Below, piece after piece: positions 10,663 to 23,004 of a stretch of DNA of 64,000 nucleotides. The position numbers and the translations under genes were made by a program. This DNA comes from Brachypodius melanocephalos (Eukaryota > Chordata > Aves > Passeriformes > Pycnonotidae). Numbering within the stretch: position 1 is the stretch's first letter; the number at the start of each line of letters is the position of its first letter. The stretch is taken from the NCBI GenBank assembly GCA_013398615.1, contig VZSR01000028.1, positions 69,159 to 133,158 on the forward strand, given 5' to 3'. The notes below the pieces were generated by a model, which made no database searches, was not told where the DNA came from, and worked only from the letters and a program-made list of their open reading frames with translations.

Positions 10663-13600
10663 GTAAGAAAATAAGTATATGATGCAGCAGATTTTAATTT
10701 TTTAGAGTGGAAAATTATATTTGCAATTGCTTTCACAAGGCCATCTTGGAAACACCACCTCCTGATTCCATAACAAAGGACACCACACTTTCCAAGTGCT
10801 GTAGTTTAATACTTAAGACAAAGTAGCAATAAATCTTTTTAGTTCTATTAAAATACCACTGCACTCAATTCCTCACCATATTAAAATCACTTTAGAAGGC
10901 AGTTGTTTAGCTTCTCATTCTGTCTCCTGATCATACGTCTTCCTCTTTTCAAGACGACAAGTAACATTAAAATACTGCTGTATGGGGAGGTTATAGAACA
11001 TACCACAGATGTTATTGAGTAAAGAATGCAAAAGAGGGCTGGGGGAAACAAATGCAGGCTGAGCAGACTCATAACTCAACGCTACTTGACTCTTCTTTTA
11101 CTTGGAAAAAAATTACCATGGTTCTATTCTTTTAACTGACTTTTTTTTTAATATCCAGCTATTTTTTTCCTTGTTCTTCATGTGTTGTAGCCAATATCTG
11201 CCAGGGTAACACCAGAAAGAAGCTCATCCTGAGCTCTCCTACCTATCTGCTGCCAGCAAGATTAATTCTCTAGCACCAGTCTCTTCAGAAATTCAAAACA
11301 CAGAAGTTGCAAGCTGAACATACAGTCAGGAATAATTTAGTAAGAATTTTATCTATAAAATTACTATGGAAATAATGTATTATTTATTGAAATGTATTTA
11401 AAGTTCTTGAATGACATCGAGAGACTTAATACACTTAATACTTAAAGATTTAATTGTGATGATTTACAATGAATAATTTTTCTATTTTTCTACACTCAGC
11501 AAGAAGAAGAATGGTTGTGTAACACACAGCACTTCATTCAGCACAGGGCAAAGCCCTCCAGAACAGAGATGGTTTGGCTGTGCCTGGCAGCAGCTCAGGC
11601 AGCTGGGCAAAACCCCACCACCACTGCGCAAGCAGTCTCTTTTCCAAGATAATTAGAACTCACAGAAACCACCAAACGTTAATGAGGAAACAAATGCACA
11701 CGAGAGAAAAGAATTCAGACATATTGAGGCCAAATCTGCCCAGAGCACCAACAAATGCTGTGAGCACATACCAAAGAAAGACAATCTGTGGCATCTGAAA
11801 GACAAATAATCTCTCTGAGATGTTCAACTTATTGGCAGCTAAAAAGTCTGCTAAACCCCAGAAACAAGCAAGGTGTAAAGGGCTTCAGCTTTGTCAGAGT
11901 TGATTTTCCACATGGAAGCTGGCTGGGTTACAAAAACACAATCAACTGAGAGTACAGTTCAAGTGTCAATTAAGATAAGACACCAAACAATTTACAAGTA
12001 ATTAAGAAGCTACTCAGACATGACAAATAGATTTGCTGCTAAAATTTGGTCATGGTCTTAAATGTTCTCTTACAATTGTCAGAGTGGAAGAAAGCAAGAC
12101 TAAAAGTTATGAGTATGGGAAAATGAGGACTCAAAACAAATAGAGCTGAAATAAGAAATATGGTGAGGTTGATTGCTATATAACCCTAATATTACAAAGG
12201 ACATGAACTGGATCTGGACTTGAAATGAAGGTCAGAGTTAAGAAGAGAGCCTTGCCTCAGACCTAACCAGTAGCTAGAATTTTCTCCAACACATATTACC
12301 TTTTTCAGAATGTGCTATTACTTACAAACCCTGTCACTTGTCACATATCTGCTAGTTATCAATTTGTAATTCACCCTAAAATGTCATGATTGCTGATTGA
12401 AATACTGTAAAATTTCTAATAGTCTTAACTTGTCTATGTATTTATATGTAAAAATGTAATTAGGAGAAGACTGAGGATATCTTCTATTAAATTTCCTTTC
12501 TCCAACATATCAAGCTGTATTACTTCAAGGCAGGCACATCTGTTAATTTAACTAACGCTCAGTATACATATGCCTAAATGAATGCTTTCATGTACAAGTG
12601 GGCTTGTCTCAGCTGAAAGAGGTCCTTGGTAAGCATGGTTTATTTTTGTATCCCTCACAAATGTAGACATATCCTTTTCTGGATAGACTCTGACTGACTG
12701 GAAATGGCACTGCAGACAGGTAGAGGCCTCGGGCAGAGATCAGGGTCCTGTTATCTTCAGCATTTTGTGATCATACACTAAGGGATCACCACTCTTGCAA
12801 AAAAGATATCTTCAGGAGTGAAAGGGCACAACAGATGAATGAAATGAGGGAAGAGAAGGTGGAGAAGAAAGGGCAGTTAAACCAGCAGTAAAATAATTTC
12901 CCGCTTAGATTGAAGCCATGTGCAAAATTCAAGTTGAGAACTGTTTTGGATATTTTGACCTATCAGATATATTTAATTACTCAGTCAATATAATCATTAC
13001 CTTTTTCTCCTAATTGTTTTGGGGAGAAGGAATGATGTGGTATTTTTACTCCTTTCCCAATTACTCTTATATATATTTTTTCCACATGTTCTATTTCTAG
13101 AGGTAGTAAGACCCGGTAAAACATCAGCAATCCCTCCTCCACAGACTCTCTCCTCCAGCTACTCTTCTTCCTCTTTGTTCCTCAGAATACTAAATGCACC
13201 TTTCTAAAGAGATGCTTTTATGGTAGTTTTTATTGCTTCCCCCCACCTTCTTTGACAGCTGAACCAGCAAACTAACCCAAGTCAATGCATACAGTGGGAC
13301 AGCTGCTGCCAGGGCAAGAGGGGTGGGAGAGACTTTTATCAAAGTGTGACTACCCCGTTTCAGCAGGGCAGCAGCAGCAGATACCCTCTTCAGCCAGCTA
13401 TTAAAGTATATCCTGTTCCAGTCTCTTTCTTGGTCCTCAACACTGTGATTTCCAAAGCAGCGCCTGCCCAATGCCCTCGTGCATGGTGAGGGTCTTTTAA
13501 TCCCCTCTCATTCCTCACAGTCGTGGGTTTCATCTGGTTCTGTTTTGTCTACAAGCACTCTGCATGTTTTTCTTTAGTTTTCTCTTACAGTATTGTTGCC

Positions 13601-14821
13601 TCTCAAGCTGTAGGACAATCAGGGCAGGAGGCAAAGAATCATTAATGAGTGTGTAATGAAAGGTAGAGAGACAATCAGTTTGACTGTTGCAATACTGAGA
13701 AGGAGCCAGAGAAAGGAAGGTGAGCAGAAACTCTGAGCACAGGCAGTACAGCAAGCTCAGAAAGTGGTTTTAGCAGCAGGACAGACAACAGGTAAAATCA
13801 AGAACGACTCTGCAGGCATTGAGGGCCAACAGGAGGATGTTTAAGAAATAGATGTGAAACAACATGGATATGAAGGAGTGCCCAGGTCTTAGAAATATTC
13901 TGCAGGAGAGGACTGGTGGGGCAAGGACACATGGGGGCACAAAAACAACACAAAAGAGACAGAGCAAAGGGTTATTGTTATCCAGAGTACAAGACAGATG
14001 GAGGGAAGCTGCACAGAAGAACGGAGAGGAAAAGCCAGAATGCAGTTGAATTGACAGGAACAACGTGATTGACTTTATCCTTCATCTAAGAAGTATCTGG
14101 GACAGCCTGAGTTCTGAGCTGTGTTTGCCAAGAGAAAAATCTTCCTCCTCCTGCTTCAATCCTTCCTGAGTGCCTTCAGTAAGCAGAACAGCCTCTCCTT
14201 TGCTCAGGATAATAGACATGAATTCATTAGGTAAAATTCACACCACATCATCCTGCTTCCTGGCTGCACAATCCTCTTCATCCTGATTAAAGTGCAGTCT
14301 TGCTGGAGGAATACACCAGCCTCCAAACCTATTTTTGTCTCAGTCAAGCACAGCTCCAAGCATCATTACCACATGGGGTTACCATTTCCTATCCCACAAT
14401 TTTCCGAAACAGCATTTTTCAGGTCAAAATACTGTTTCAGTAAAATCAAATCACTTCCTTCAGAATGCAAATCCTTATACTTGTTACATGATAGAAGACA
14501 TTCAAAATTAAAAACCAGCTTAATACAATACTGCATAAAACTGTGCTTGAAGAAGGCAAAGGAAAAATATATAGCATAACAGGATTTTAAAGAAAAATTA
14601 GAAAAATCAGGCACCCCCCCCCTTCCTTTTCTTCTATGAAGCTCTATCACAACAAAATTTCCTCTTGGCCCTGACCCTTCCCCTCCAACACCTTCTACAG
14701 GCTTGTTACTACTTTGGAAACCATTATTATAATAAAACTTCAAATCTTTTGCCTTATTTGCAGTTATAGGTGTTCTGGCTTTGTAACATGCTACTTGTTT
14801 ATGAGTATTAAAAATACTCAC

Positions 14822-14913
14822 CAATGTTAATTCAATGTTTTTTAGTAATGACCAAGTATTTGGAATAATTACCTCTGAATCCTGTCTCTTTTCTTGTGAA
14901 AATGGCAATTTTT
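14822..14913 (-). other. Candidate 92-nt internal exon
   Basis: On the minus strand, TTTTTGCTGAACAG (acceptor ending at 14914) is followed by 92 bases and the donor TTG|GTGAGT (donor at 14816-14821). The open frame gives 30 codons beginning KLPFSQEKRQDSEVII, with an upstream in-frame stop just inside the acceptor region, so the frame opens exactly where splicing would place it. No family is recognised. It is the 5' part of a 180-codon open frame that continues through the donor into less protein-like sequence. Confidence 0.17.
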
Positions 14914-16200
14914 CTGTTCAGCAAAAATGTGTCAGTCTCCAGTTAAAATATCAGACTCTACCTCTCAGCCTTCGAGGGAGCAGAGCTGCTGATATTCTCT
15001 GCTAACCAAGCACAGTGAGTTCACAAAGTGGGACTCTACCGACTTATTTTGTCCAAGTCTTTACATGTGGTAGAATAAAGTTTAATTCTGCAAAGGTGAA
15101 CCAGGAAAGGTAGCAGAGCTCACACTTTATCACCAATTAATTAATCATTATTCTAATTAGCCGGCATGTTTTGTTTTTCTCTTTTATGATAAAAACAACC
15201 AAGTAGTATGTTAATTATGGTACATTCTCCACTCCCTCTAATTATTAAATTAGAATACACTTTTGTTCAAGCTAGAATTAACCTGTTGAAGGCACATCTT
15301 CTTAATCATTTTTCTGCAGTTGCTCTTTGCTACCAGGTCTTGTCACCATTGCTTGTAACAAAAGATAATAGCTTCTATTTTCCTCTAGCTGGCAAAACAT
15401 GCCAAGTTTATTTCTGTATTCCAACTGAGAACTAAGCTTTACAGCTAGCACAAATTGAGACAGTTTGCTCTGTAGTTCTGCACCTGATGGTGACTCTGAA
15501 GCTGGTTTTCATCAGTTTGGTAAGCCAAAATTAATGGCACATTTGACAACTTCAGTAAAAACACTATTCTAGGATGTTGCATATGACATTAGTGAATGTT
15601 TCTGTAAGCTATGCGTTGTTAGGAAGATTAACACTGTGGCAACAAATGTACAATCATCGCCAATAGGAACCAAAATTACCATCTCTACCATTTCTGTTAA
15701 GAAATAGAGGGAAAAGTACTCAAAAAATAAGGAAGAAACCATGAATTGACAAACACTAACCAGCAGAAATTCAAACTTACACCACTTCAGTAAAGATAAA
15801 CTCATTTTTCATTGAGGTCTGTGCACTGCTGTTACTAATGATTAATGGTACAAATTATGGGATCAGATGTGGGTCTTCTGATGTGAGAGAAAAGGGAGGG
15901 AACTGACTCACCCAGTGAGAACATCTAGAGCCTTTACTGGCTCTAGTGCAAGATTTTAATTAGCAATGAAATGCATTATATGTAGCCCTATATTTTGTCT
16001 AGAGCATCCATAGCACAAATCAGTCACCTCATCACAGCAATTATTTTAAAACAAATAGTCTGAACATAAAATCATGATTTTGTTTGTACATTCAGATCCC
16101 TAAAGCAATATAGTCCTAAACCTTCTTTAAATGGCCAAAAGGTAAGAGAAACAGGATTTTTAACTACAGACGTATTTCAGGCTAGAAATAATTTTTTATG

Positions 16201-16237
16201 GATCAAAGGGTGATCTATAGATGTATAGATCAAAGGG
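16201..16237. repeat. Small inverted repeat inside a direct repeat
   Basis: TGATCTATA (16211-16219) and TATAGATCA (16224-16232) are perfect inverted copies around a 4-base loop. GATCAAAGGG occurs on both sides, at 16201-16210 and 16228-16237. The structure looks like a local templated rearrangement and has no known function. Confidence 0.75.
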
Positions 16238-17386
16238 GGAGGTCCACTACTACAGAAGGAAACTATTTGAGCACGGCATATCTTTTACCTGCCTGACCAT
16301 CCAAAATGTAAAATTTTGTTGCCCTTACTGCTGAGTCCAATTACTTTTCCTTCTGGAGTTTTTGCCCGAACAGCTTTACTGACTAAACTTTAAGGAGTAA
16401 TGGAGAAGAAACAAGATATTTCTCCTCTTTTCTTGACTCTTAAAAACTGCAGAAACAGAAAAAGAAGGGCAGAGAAGAACATTAGTCAAGTACAAGAAAG
16501 AAAAAGTACAAGAAATAATGAGTGAGGCAAGACATCAGGATAGTTTGGTGATGAAACAGCTCTATAGAGGATAACAGGCACTATGGAGAAATAGAGATGT
16601 ATTGGCAAAGGGCAGAGGGAAAAGGGCCTGGTAAAAAGGGCACAGTAGCTACTGGGAGCTGGAGGGACAGATGCAAGTACTTGAGGATGATACAGGGATA
16701 GAAGCAGAATCCTCTGAAGGCTGTACTGCTACACAACTGTAAACTAAACCAGGATCCTCACCCTCTCATCACTCCTTTCTCATGAAGTCAAAAGCACATT
16801 TCATCTTTCTTCAGTACCCTATTCTCACAGAGTTACTACATTAGCTCAAACTGCACAAGTCTGCCCTGCAAACCTTGGTACTGACTTCTTCCTAGAACTG
16901 ATTCCTTTACATCTAAAATTTCTTAAAACCTTCCCACTTCAAAAGCTCTACCCAAGAGCATGCAAGTCTAGCACATTTTCCAAGAGTCATCAGCTGGCTA
17001 ATACAGAGTAACAACAGGATAATACTGCTTGGACAATGGTTACCATCTTCTTAACCCCACAGCTGCCTCTGCAAGCCCTGCAGCCCATGCAGAGGCAAGC
17101 TATGGCTCCAAAGCTGGGCTTGCACACATACCTGAGCTGCTGTCAGCACCACACTGACAGCACTGCCTCTGTAACAAGGCTTGTTTGGTCCCAGCTTGTT
17201 ATCCAGGCCCTGCCTTAACCCACCACAAACACATCCCGGAGCACCGAACCACCTCTAACTTCCTCTGACTATCCTTTAATCTTTAACAGCCCTTCATATT
17301 TTCTCTGCATCAACTACACCTACAGATGCCAAGTTACCAATACCTACAGAGTGATTTGCAGAAGTGACAAGTACCCATGCACTCAC

Positions 17387-17489
17387 CTTATGATTTAAAA
17401 AAGTACTCTAACATATCAAGTTCTTCAAAAATAAAATTCACTGAGTTCTCACTGTCAGACAAGTTTGTAGTATTAACCTTGAATCTCAT
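17387..17489 (-). other. Short ATG-to-stop frame ending at a splice-donor-like site
   Basis: A minus-strand ATG at 17487-17489 opens a 33-codon frame ending TAA at 17388-17390. It is acidic and includes SENSVNFIFEELDMLEYFF. The stop lies one base before a strong donor-like AAG|GTGAGTGC (17379-17389). The composition looks protein-like, but the frame is short, has no recognised domain and has a stop where a coding exon would continue. It could be a non-coding exon, an upstream ORF or chance. Confidence 0.12.
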
Positions 17490-17754
17490 AGCCTCATGTC
17501 TAAAATGTATCTACAGCTAATGACAGACATTTTTCTCTCTAATACACACAGCCTCCCATAATAGATCCAATTTAAGGATGAGTTCATTAATACTTGTCAC
17601 AATACTACAATTGATGACAGTGCCATATACAAGTCTAGGCATACATTAACATGCCTGGGTTTTTTTATGGAAGGGCTAGAATAGCAAGTAGTTAATAATA
17701 CATGTGACCACACACTGAAAGAGGGAGAAAAAAAAAAATGTCTTTCAGAGAAAG

Positions 17755-17822
17755 TGTTGAATAAGACAGAAATAAGAAGAGGAAAAGAAAGGAAGGAATT
17801 AGAAAATGGAAAGAAAGGAATG
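17755..17822 (+). repeat. Polypurine tract
   Basis: Nearly all purine for some 65 bases (AAGAAGAGGAAAAGAAAGGA-type sequence, broken by a few T). It is a low-complexity mirror-like tract and could form a triplex. No gene is associated with it. Confidence 0.6.
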
Positions 17823-20800
17823 ATGCTATAAAATAACATACCAAGTTTGGGTTGTGAAACTCTGTTGAACTATGAAATTTTTTAAGCTTTGTGCATTTCT
17901 TAATTTCTTGTGCATTTCAAGGAGAGGAATATTGGCTTGTTATTAAGATGATATGTAATAGTCTGTAAAACTACTACATAGCAAATCTATTATTTAGAAA
18001 ATTGAAAATAGAGAGAAAAATCTGTTTTAAAAGCACTGAGAACAATAAAATTACAACACAAGAACAAAGCTGTAATTATAATGTACATATTTGAAGTTAT
18101 TTAGTGAACTATTATTAAATATGTGTCAGTAGAACTAAAATCTTGGGCAAAACTATAATTTGATGTCTGCCCTCAATATTCTTAACATTGTCTCGTCCAA
18201 AATATTTAAGTACTAGATACTACTGTCCAGAGGCTTATCCTGCCAGAAGAGAGGAAGCAATGAATACTCATACCATAACAAGTTCATAAAATGTCTCCGT
18301 ACTGACAGAAAACCTATTTCCAGTATCCCACAAATAACTCAAGTTATGAAATCATTCATTATTTCAGATGCAAGCAGGCAGCATACTAAGATGCATTTAT
18401 AATAGAATGGGAAGAGGCAGGCAGTGAGTAATATTTCAGTGCAATTAAATATAATTTCAATAATAAATTATGTACCATTGTAAACCCAGTGCTTTATATA
18501 AATATAATCAATGACAGAGTGCATTTGTGTTTTATTTATATTACAGCAAGGAATATACAATGGCTCTAGGATGTTTTCTCTGTTGAAGTCAAGGGTAAAA
18601 TCAAGCCATCCATATGCAGCTCTTTCTGTTTTACGTATTAGAACTCAGGCTCCGCTATTTTTGGTTTGCAAGACGCTGTTTGAGACTAGAGCATATGTTA
18701 CTTTCTTCTAAGCTGTAATATTTTAGCCCAGATGTGTTTGAGTACACACATAGCAAAGATTAAAGGATTTGCTGCAATCGCCTCTAATTTTTAAAAATGT
18801 ATGAATAGCAGGCTTAACTACTCAAAAAACTCCAAAAAGAGTTTTCCAGGAATCAGTGAAGATGTTAAATCAGTGTCTGGTGGCAGGGGAGCAGGTGCCA
18901 TCAAAGACAGATGTTTCTATCTCTTCAGACACTTCAGCCCTGGAGAAGAGCTTGAGTGAAGACATCAAACAGAGGTGGGTAGGAAGAAGCTCCCATTAGA
19001 GGTGAAGGTACTATGGCAGAGAAGAGGAAGCTGTCAGGCTTCTGAACCTACAAACTGTTGCTCCACAGAGCCGTCTTGTGAACCATGAGGAAGCACTGGA
19101 AGAAGTTTGGGCACTGTTGTCCAGTTTAGGGAGTTGCTCTTGTAACCTGGGACATGCAGATTTTGAAACAGACACTATTTTTTTCAATGAGCTTCTGACT
19201 AAAGATTTAAGCTGCTAAATGAAGTTACTTGACATGAGAGAGAGCTCTTGGGAAATCCAGTACTACTGATAGCACTTAGACTCACATCTGCAAGAGTTTG
19301 TAATAGCTTGAGTTTTGAAAGGGAACCTTTGAGAGTTGACTAAATGCTAAGGAAAGTGGATTGACTAAAAAGTTGATAGAGCAAAGAAGCATTAAATTAT
19401 TCAACAGCTACATCCTACATACTTCCACAGAGCAGTATAATCCTGATTTAGCTGTGTTCCCACGAGCTGCCTCTGAATATATTCTGAAGTTTATAAATAT
19501 GCTATGAAATACGATATTTTCAAGAAGTTAAGAGTTAGAAGTTGGCAGCAACTGTGTGTCCTGGGTCAACAGTGTCTTTAGGGATCAAATGTTCCAGTCT
19601 AGACGCTTACCCCCTCCGCCCTCCTGGTTCAGTGTTGGTTGGATAAAAGCCTGCAAAGTGAGTCTTTTTATTTTCTAATTAACCATTCACATTATGTTTT
19701 ACTGTAGGAAAATCTAGGAGTTTTTAGGGTCTTGGGCTTCAGAACCTGAAAGTTTTTTCCCCACTACAAGCTCTAGATAAAAAGTGCATTTGAGGCTACA
19801 GGTGCAGACATAGCTTTAATCAAGGTTTATTTAATGCCCAAAGCAGTGAGATAACGCATCCATCAGCAGAGCCAAGAGGTGTGGGCAAGAACATATGCTC
19901 CATCATCTCGAATAGATGATCAACTTGCCTTTTCATTTCCCACCACGCCACCAGCAGTCATGTTTTCTCAGGCAGAGAGCGGCAGAAAGCTCTCAAGAAA
20001 GCAATTTTATCCACTCTTCCCTGAAAGGGCCAGTGCCTTAAAGGCATAATTAAGTCCTAAATACATAATAGTTAGTGACATTAAGCAAAGCATGTCATCT
20101 CTGGCAAACTGCCACAGTAGAAGAAATAGCAAACAAATCTATTTGCATTGTTTTCAGTTGGTTTGTAATTTTTTTTTTTTTTGTAACTGTATTGTCAGCA
20201 AGTGCAGAAGAAAGTATTAGATGAAATAAACTGGTTAACAGACTGAACTAATTATACTGATGCAGTGAAAAGAACTAATACCTTTTGTAGGAGGGACTAT
20301 TTGGGGACAAAAATAATCTCTTTAAAGCCACACAAAATGCTTTATTTCTGCTACCAACACTTGTATGGCTTGCACAGCTTGCAATTGTAGAGCTTGACAA
20401 ATAAAGCAATCATTAGAAATTCATAGCACCACCAGTGTCCTGCTCAGTTTTGGATTAGACAGACCTTCCCTCAGCCCTGCCCAGCCTCACACACACCTCT
20501 CCCTCCATGTTTGCTCTAAAGAATCAATGTTTCACTTCTTAAAACATCAGCAGAAGGGTATTACTGAGCAAGAATGGCCAAAAATCTCATAAACACCTCA
20601 GTCTACAGTCTCCTTGCTCCCAATGTTACACCACAGCAATTGACAGGAATACTTGGTCATAATATCCCCCACGGGAAGAGGGAAAAACTTAATCTTAGAA
20701 AAGAGAATAATGAAAGCAGGATGTGTCAGAACTTTTTAATTTAAATGTCTCAAACTCACAGCCAGTAAAGGAGAGGATGGAAGCTGTCAAAAAAGACATG

Positions 20801-20981
20801 ATATTAAATCTGGAAATTCTGTTCAAGTGCTTCCCATTAGAGATTACATGAATAATCAGCTTTCTTCCCTGGTCTCCCTTCCCCCAATCTCAAATTTCAA
20901 ATAATATCTAACAGACAACCAAATCGTTTTCAGCTAAACACTCCAGGTCATACCTAACCCACTAAGTCAGTCCTTTTATAG

Positions 20982-21032
20982 TCCAGAGCCTTCTTGGTGG
21001 AGAGAAATTATTTGTATATCCTGTCAAAGCAG
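20982..21032 (+). other. Candidate 51-nt exon with a consensus donor
   Basis: CTTTTATAG (acceptor ending 20981) precedes 51 bases ending in AAAGCAG|GTGAGT, a full-consensus 5' splice site at 21033. All three frames are open, so coding potential cannot be judged. The pyrimidine tract before the acceptor is short. The donor is strong, but no partner exon is evident nearby. Confidence 0.12.
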
Positions 21033-21616
21033 GTGAGTCCCAGCAACTGTTTTCAGTGGTTTCAGAATTACTGCCTGAGCCTCAGTCATGCCCTCTGCTT
21101 GAACTGCTGGAGAACACAACTTCCAGTAAAGCTGCTGGGTTTGGCAGTGGGTACCCTACAGCATGGGGCTGTACTGCTGTCTGCCAACAGCAACCTTCAG
21201 TACAGGAGGTGAGCAACATCAAAATTGACAACACGAGATTCAGAGCGCCTCTGTTAATGGAAGAGGCTTCTGCATTCAGTAAGGAGAAGATGTTATTACT
21301 AAGTGTTTTAGTAAGTGAGCATTTAAAATAATGTACTTTGAGAGGATAGAAAACCAGTATTTCATGTCAATGACAGCAAGATCCAGCCTTATTGTACAAG
21401 ATACCCTCTGCAATATCAAGTTTAGATAAACTGAGTTTATATGTGTATAAAGTTGTTCTTAATATTACAACCCAAGGACATTCACCATCAAGCCATAGTC
21501 ATACCTATGCCAGAAACTGCTCACAACATGATACAAGATAAGGACAATCTCTTGGCTCCAGAGGCCAGGCTGGAGAGGCCAAGCATATGAACACTACCAC
21601 TTTGCAACTATATTTG

Positions 21617-21694
21617 TTGTGCAATTAGATTTTGCTCATTCTTTTCCCTTTTAGCATGGGATTGCTAAAATCTCATGCTAAAAAAGTTGCACAA
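21617..21694. repeat. Imperfect hairpin, 15-bp inner stem
   Basis: TTTTAGCATGGGATT (21649-21663) and AATCTCATGCTAAAA (21669-21683) pair over 15 positions with one G-T wobble and a 5-base loop. An outer pair, TTGTGCAA (21617-21624) with TTGCACAA (21687-21694), extends the symmetry asymmetrically. It is too short and bulged for a typical pre-miRNA. It might be a remnant of a small palindromic element. Confidence 0.6.
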
Positions 21695-22931
21695 AAAGTT
21701 TCATCCACAAGAATTATTATCTTCTCTTTAGCTCTTCAACCAGCTGGTGGTAAGGTCTGGTTTTCACTTTTATTCATATAAAAAAATTGCAGTAACTGTT
21801 AAATTCAAATGAAGTTGAACTACCCTGTTTCTTACGCAATCTTTGTGAGATACCGAGGGGCAATTTCAAGCCTTGCTATCCTGTGTGTTGCTAGCATGAC
21901 AAGCTCCCATTTCAGTGCAGTATTAATGCATCTGTGAGCAACATGAAGCACAGAAATCATTTCATTCCTTGAGAGCAGTTAAAATCTTGAGCATCTGGAA
22001 GTGCATGGAAAACCTCAAGGGCTGTGGACCATACGATGCACAAAAAAAGCATGATCTACAAGTAGAGCAAAATGCTGTTTAAAAATGCCAGCTTAGCAAA
22101 TAAGATCTTAATACCACTTGAGAGCTTTTTATACTACTAACTATATACCCTCAAAGTAACTGTGCTTTTAGATTAAAATGAAAGTACAGCACAAATATGA
22201 AGAGTAAAGACTTACTGAGAATATGGTTTGTCACTTGTGCAAAACGAGCAGTGTTTTCTGTTTCACAAAGTGACAATGCTTTGGATACAACAGGCTACTG
22301 GGATTTAAAGTCATAAAGACACAGGAAAATAACTTTGTGCCTAAGATAGATATCTAATTTCTCACACTAAATACCAACACAAAGCAGCAAACACTATTTT
22401 GAAATAAAGTACCTGCATATAAACAAAAACAGATCATGATTATCTTAAAATGGAAGCTGTTTTAAGCAGCAGGTTTGACCCTTATTTTAAAATGCATTGC
22501 ATAAAAGAATGTATCTTTTTGCAATTTCAGTGATCAGGCATCTAACCTGTTCCAGGTTTGAGGTGCAAAGCTCCTGTTGGGTGGGCTTGCAGCCTGCTCT
22601 CCAACACAGCATGTGAAAAGAAGACACCTGTCCCCTTCTGGCAAAGATCAAACAGAGAAAGCTTCAAATTTCATATACAATGTTTATAATTTTTCTTCTG
22701 TGCTTAGCAATCTCAGGTCACCAGAAATGTTGTTTTACTACACATAGAGGAGACACATAAGCCTGGATCCTTTGTGCTCCAGCTGCAAGACAAGCAGAAA
22801 ACCTACAGAATCCTAGTCCACTCCATCCAACAGTTGACAGGCTTTCCTAATCCTTCAATGCTGCATGTAGTGCTCCAAGGCAGTGCAAGAAGGCTCCTGA
22901 CTGTCAAAAGCTACCGAAAGGGAAAGAACAG

Positions 22932-22933
<2 letters not shown>

Positions 22934-23001
<68 letters not shown>
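22934..23001 (+). repeat. Uninterrupted run of 68 A
   Basis: A pure A homopolymer of 68 bases is flanked by CAGCT on the left and GCTGG on the right. It is by far the longest A run in the window. There is no recognisable LINE, SINE or processed transcript on its 5' side. CR1 elements do not carry poly(A), so it is not their tail. The exact length is unreliable in most sequencing chemistries. The repeated AGCT at both edges is short and may be coincidence. Confidence 0.95.

Positions 23002-23004
<3 letters not shown>

Larger units (their letters stand above)
6216..22933. other. Non-genic stretch with scattered candidate exons
   Basis: No gene is supported in these 16.7 kb. Apart from entries listed separately, it holds an A-rich tract at 9146-9177 and a C run of nine at 14614-14622. 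A TAATTA-rich patch lies at about 15130-15165, an inverted repeat at 16211-16232 and a polypurine tract at about 17755-17822. A 15-bp hairpin lies at 21649-21683. The longest open frame in the window (180 codons, 14366-14908, minus) lies here. It starts with TTG, has no recognisable domain and crosses the C run. Confidence 0.6.

Noticed and set aside
14366..14908. Longest open frame in the window (180 codons, minus)
   Set aside because: It starts with TTG, has no recognised domain and crosses a C homopolymer. Only its first 30 codons are kept, as a weak exon candidate.
18930..18960. CTTCAGCCCTGGAGAAGAG, similar to a motif in the CR1 reverse-transcriptase end
   Set aside because: The match is limited to about 18 bases with one inserted base, and the neighbouring sequence does not follow the CR1 order.
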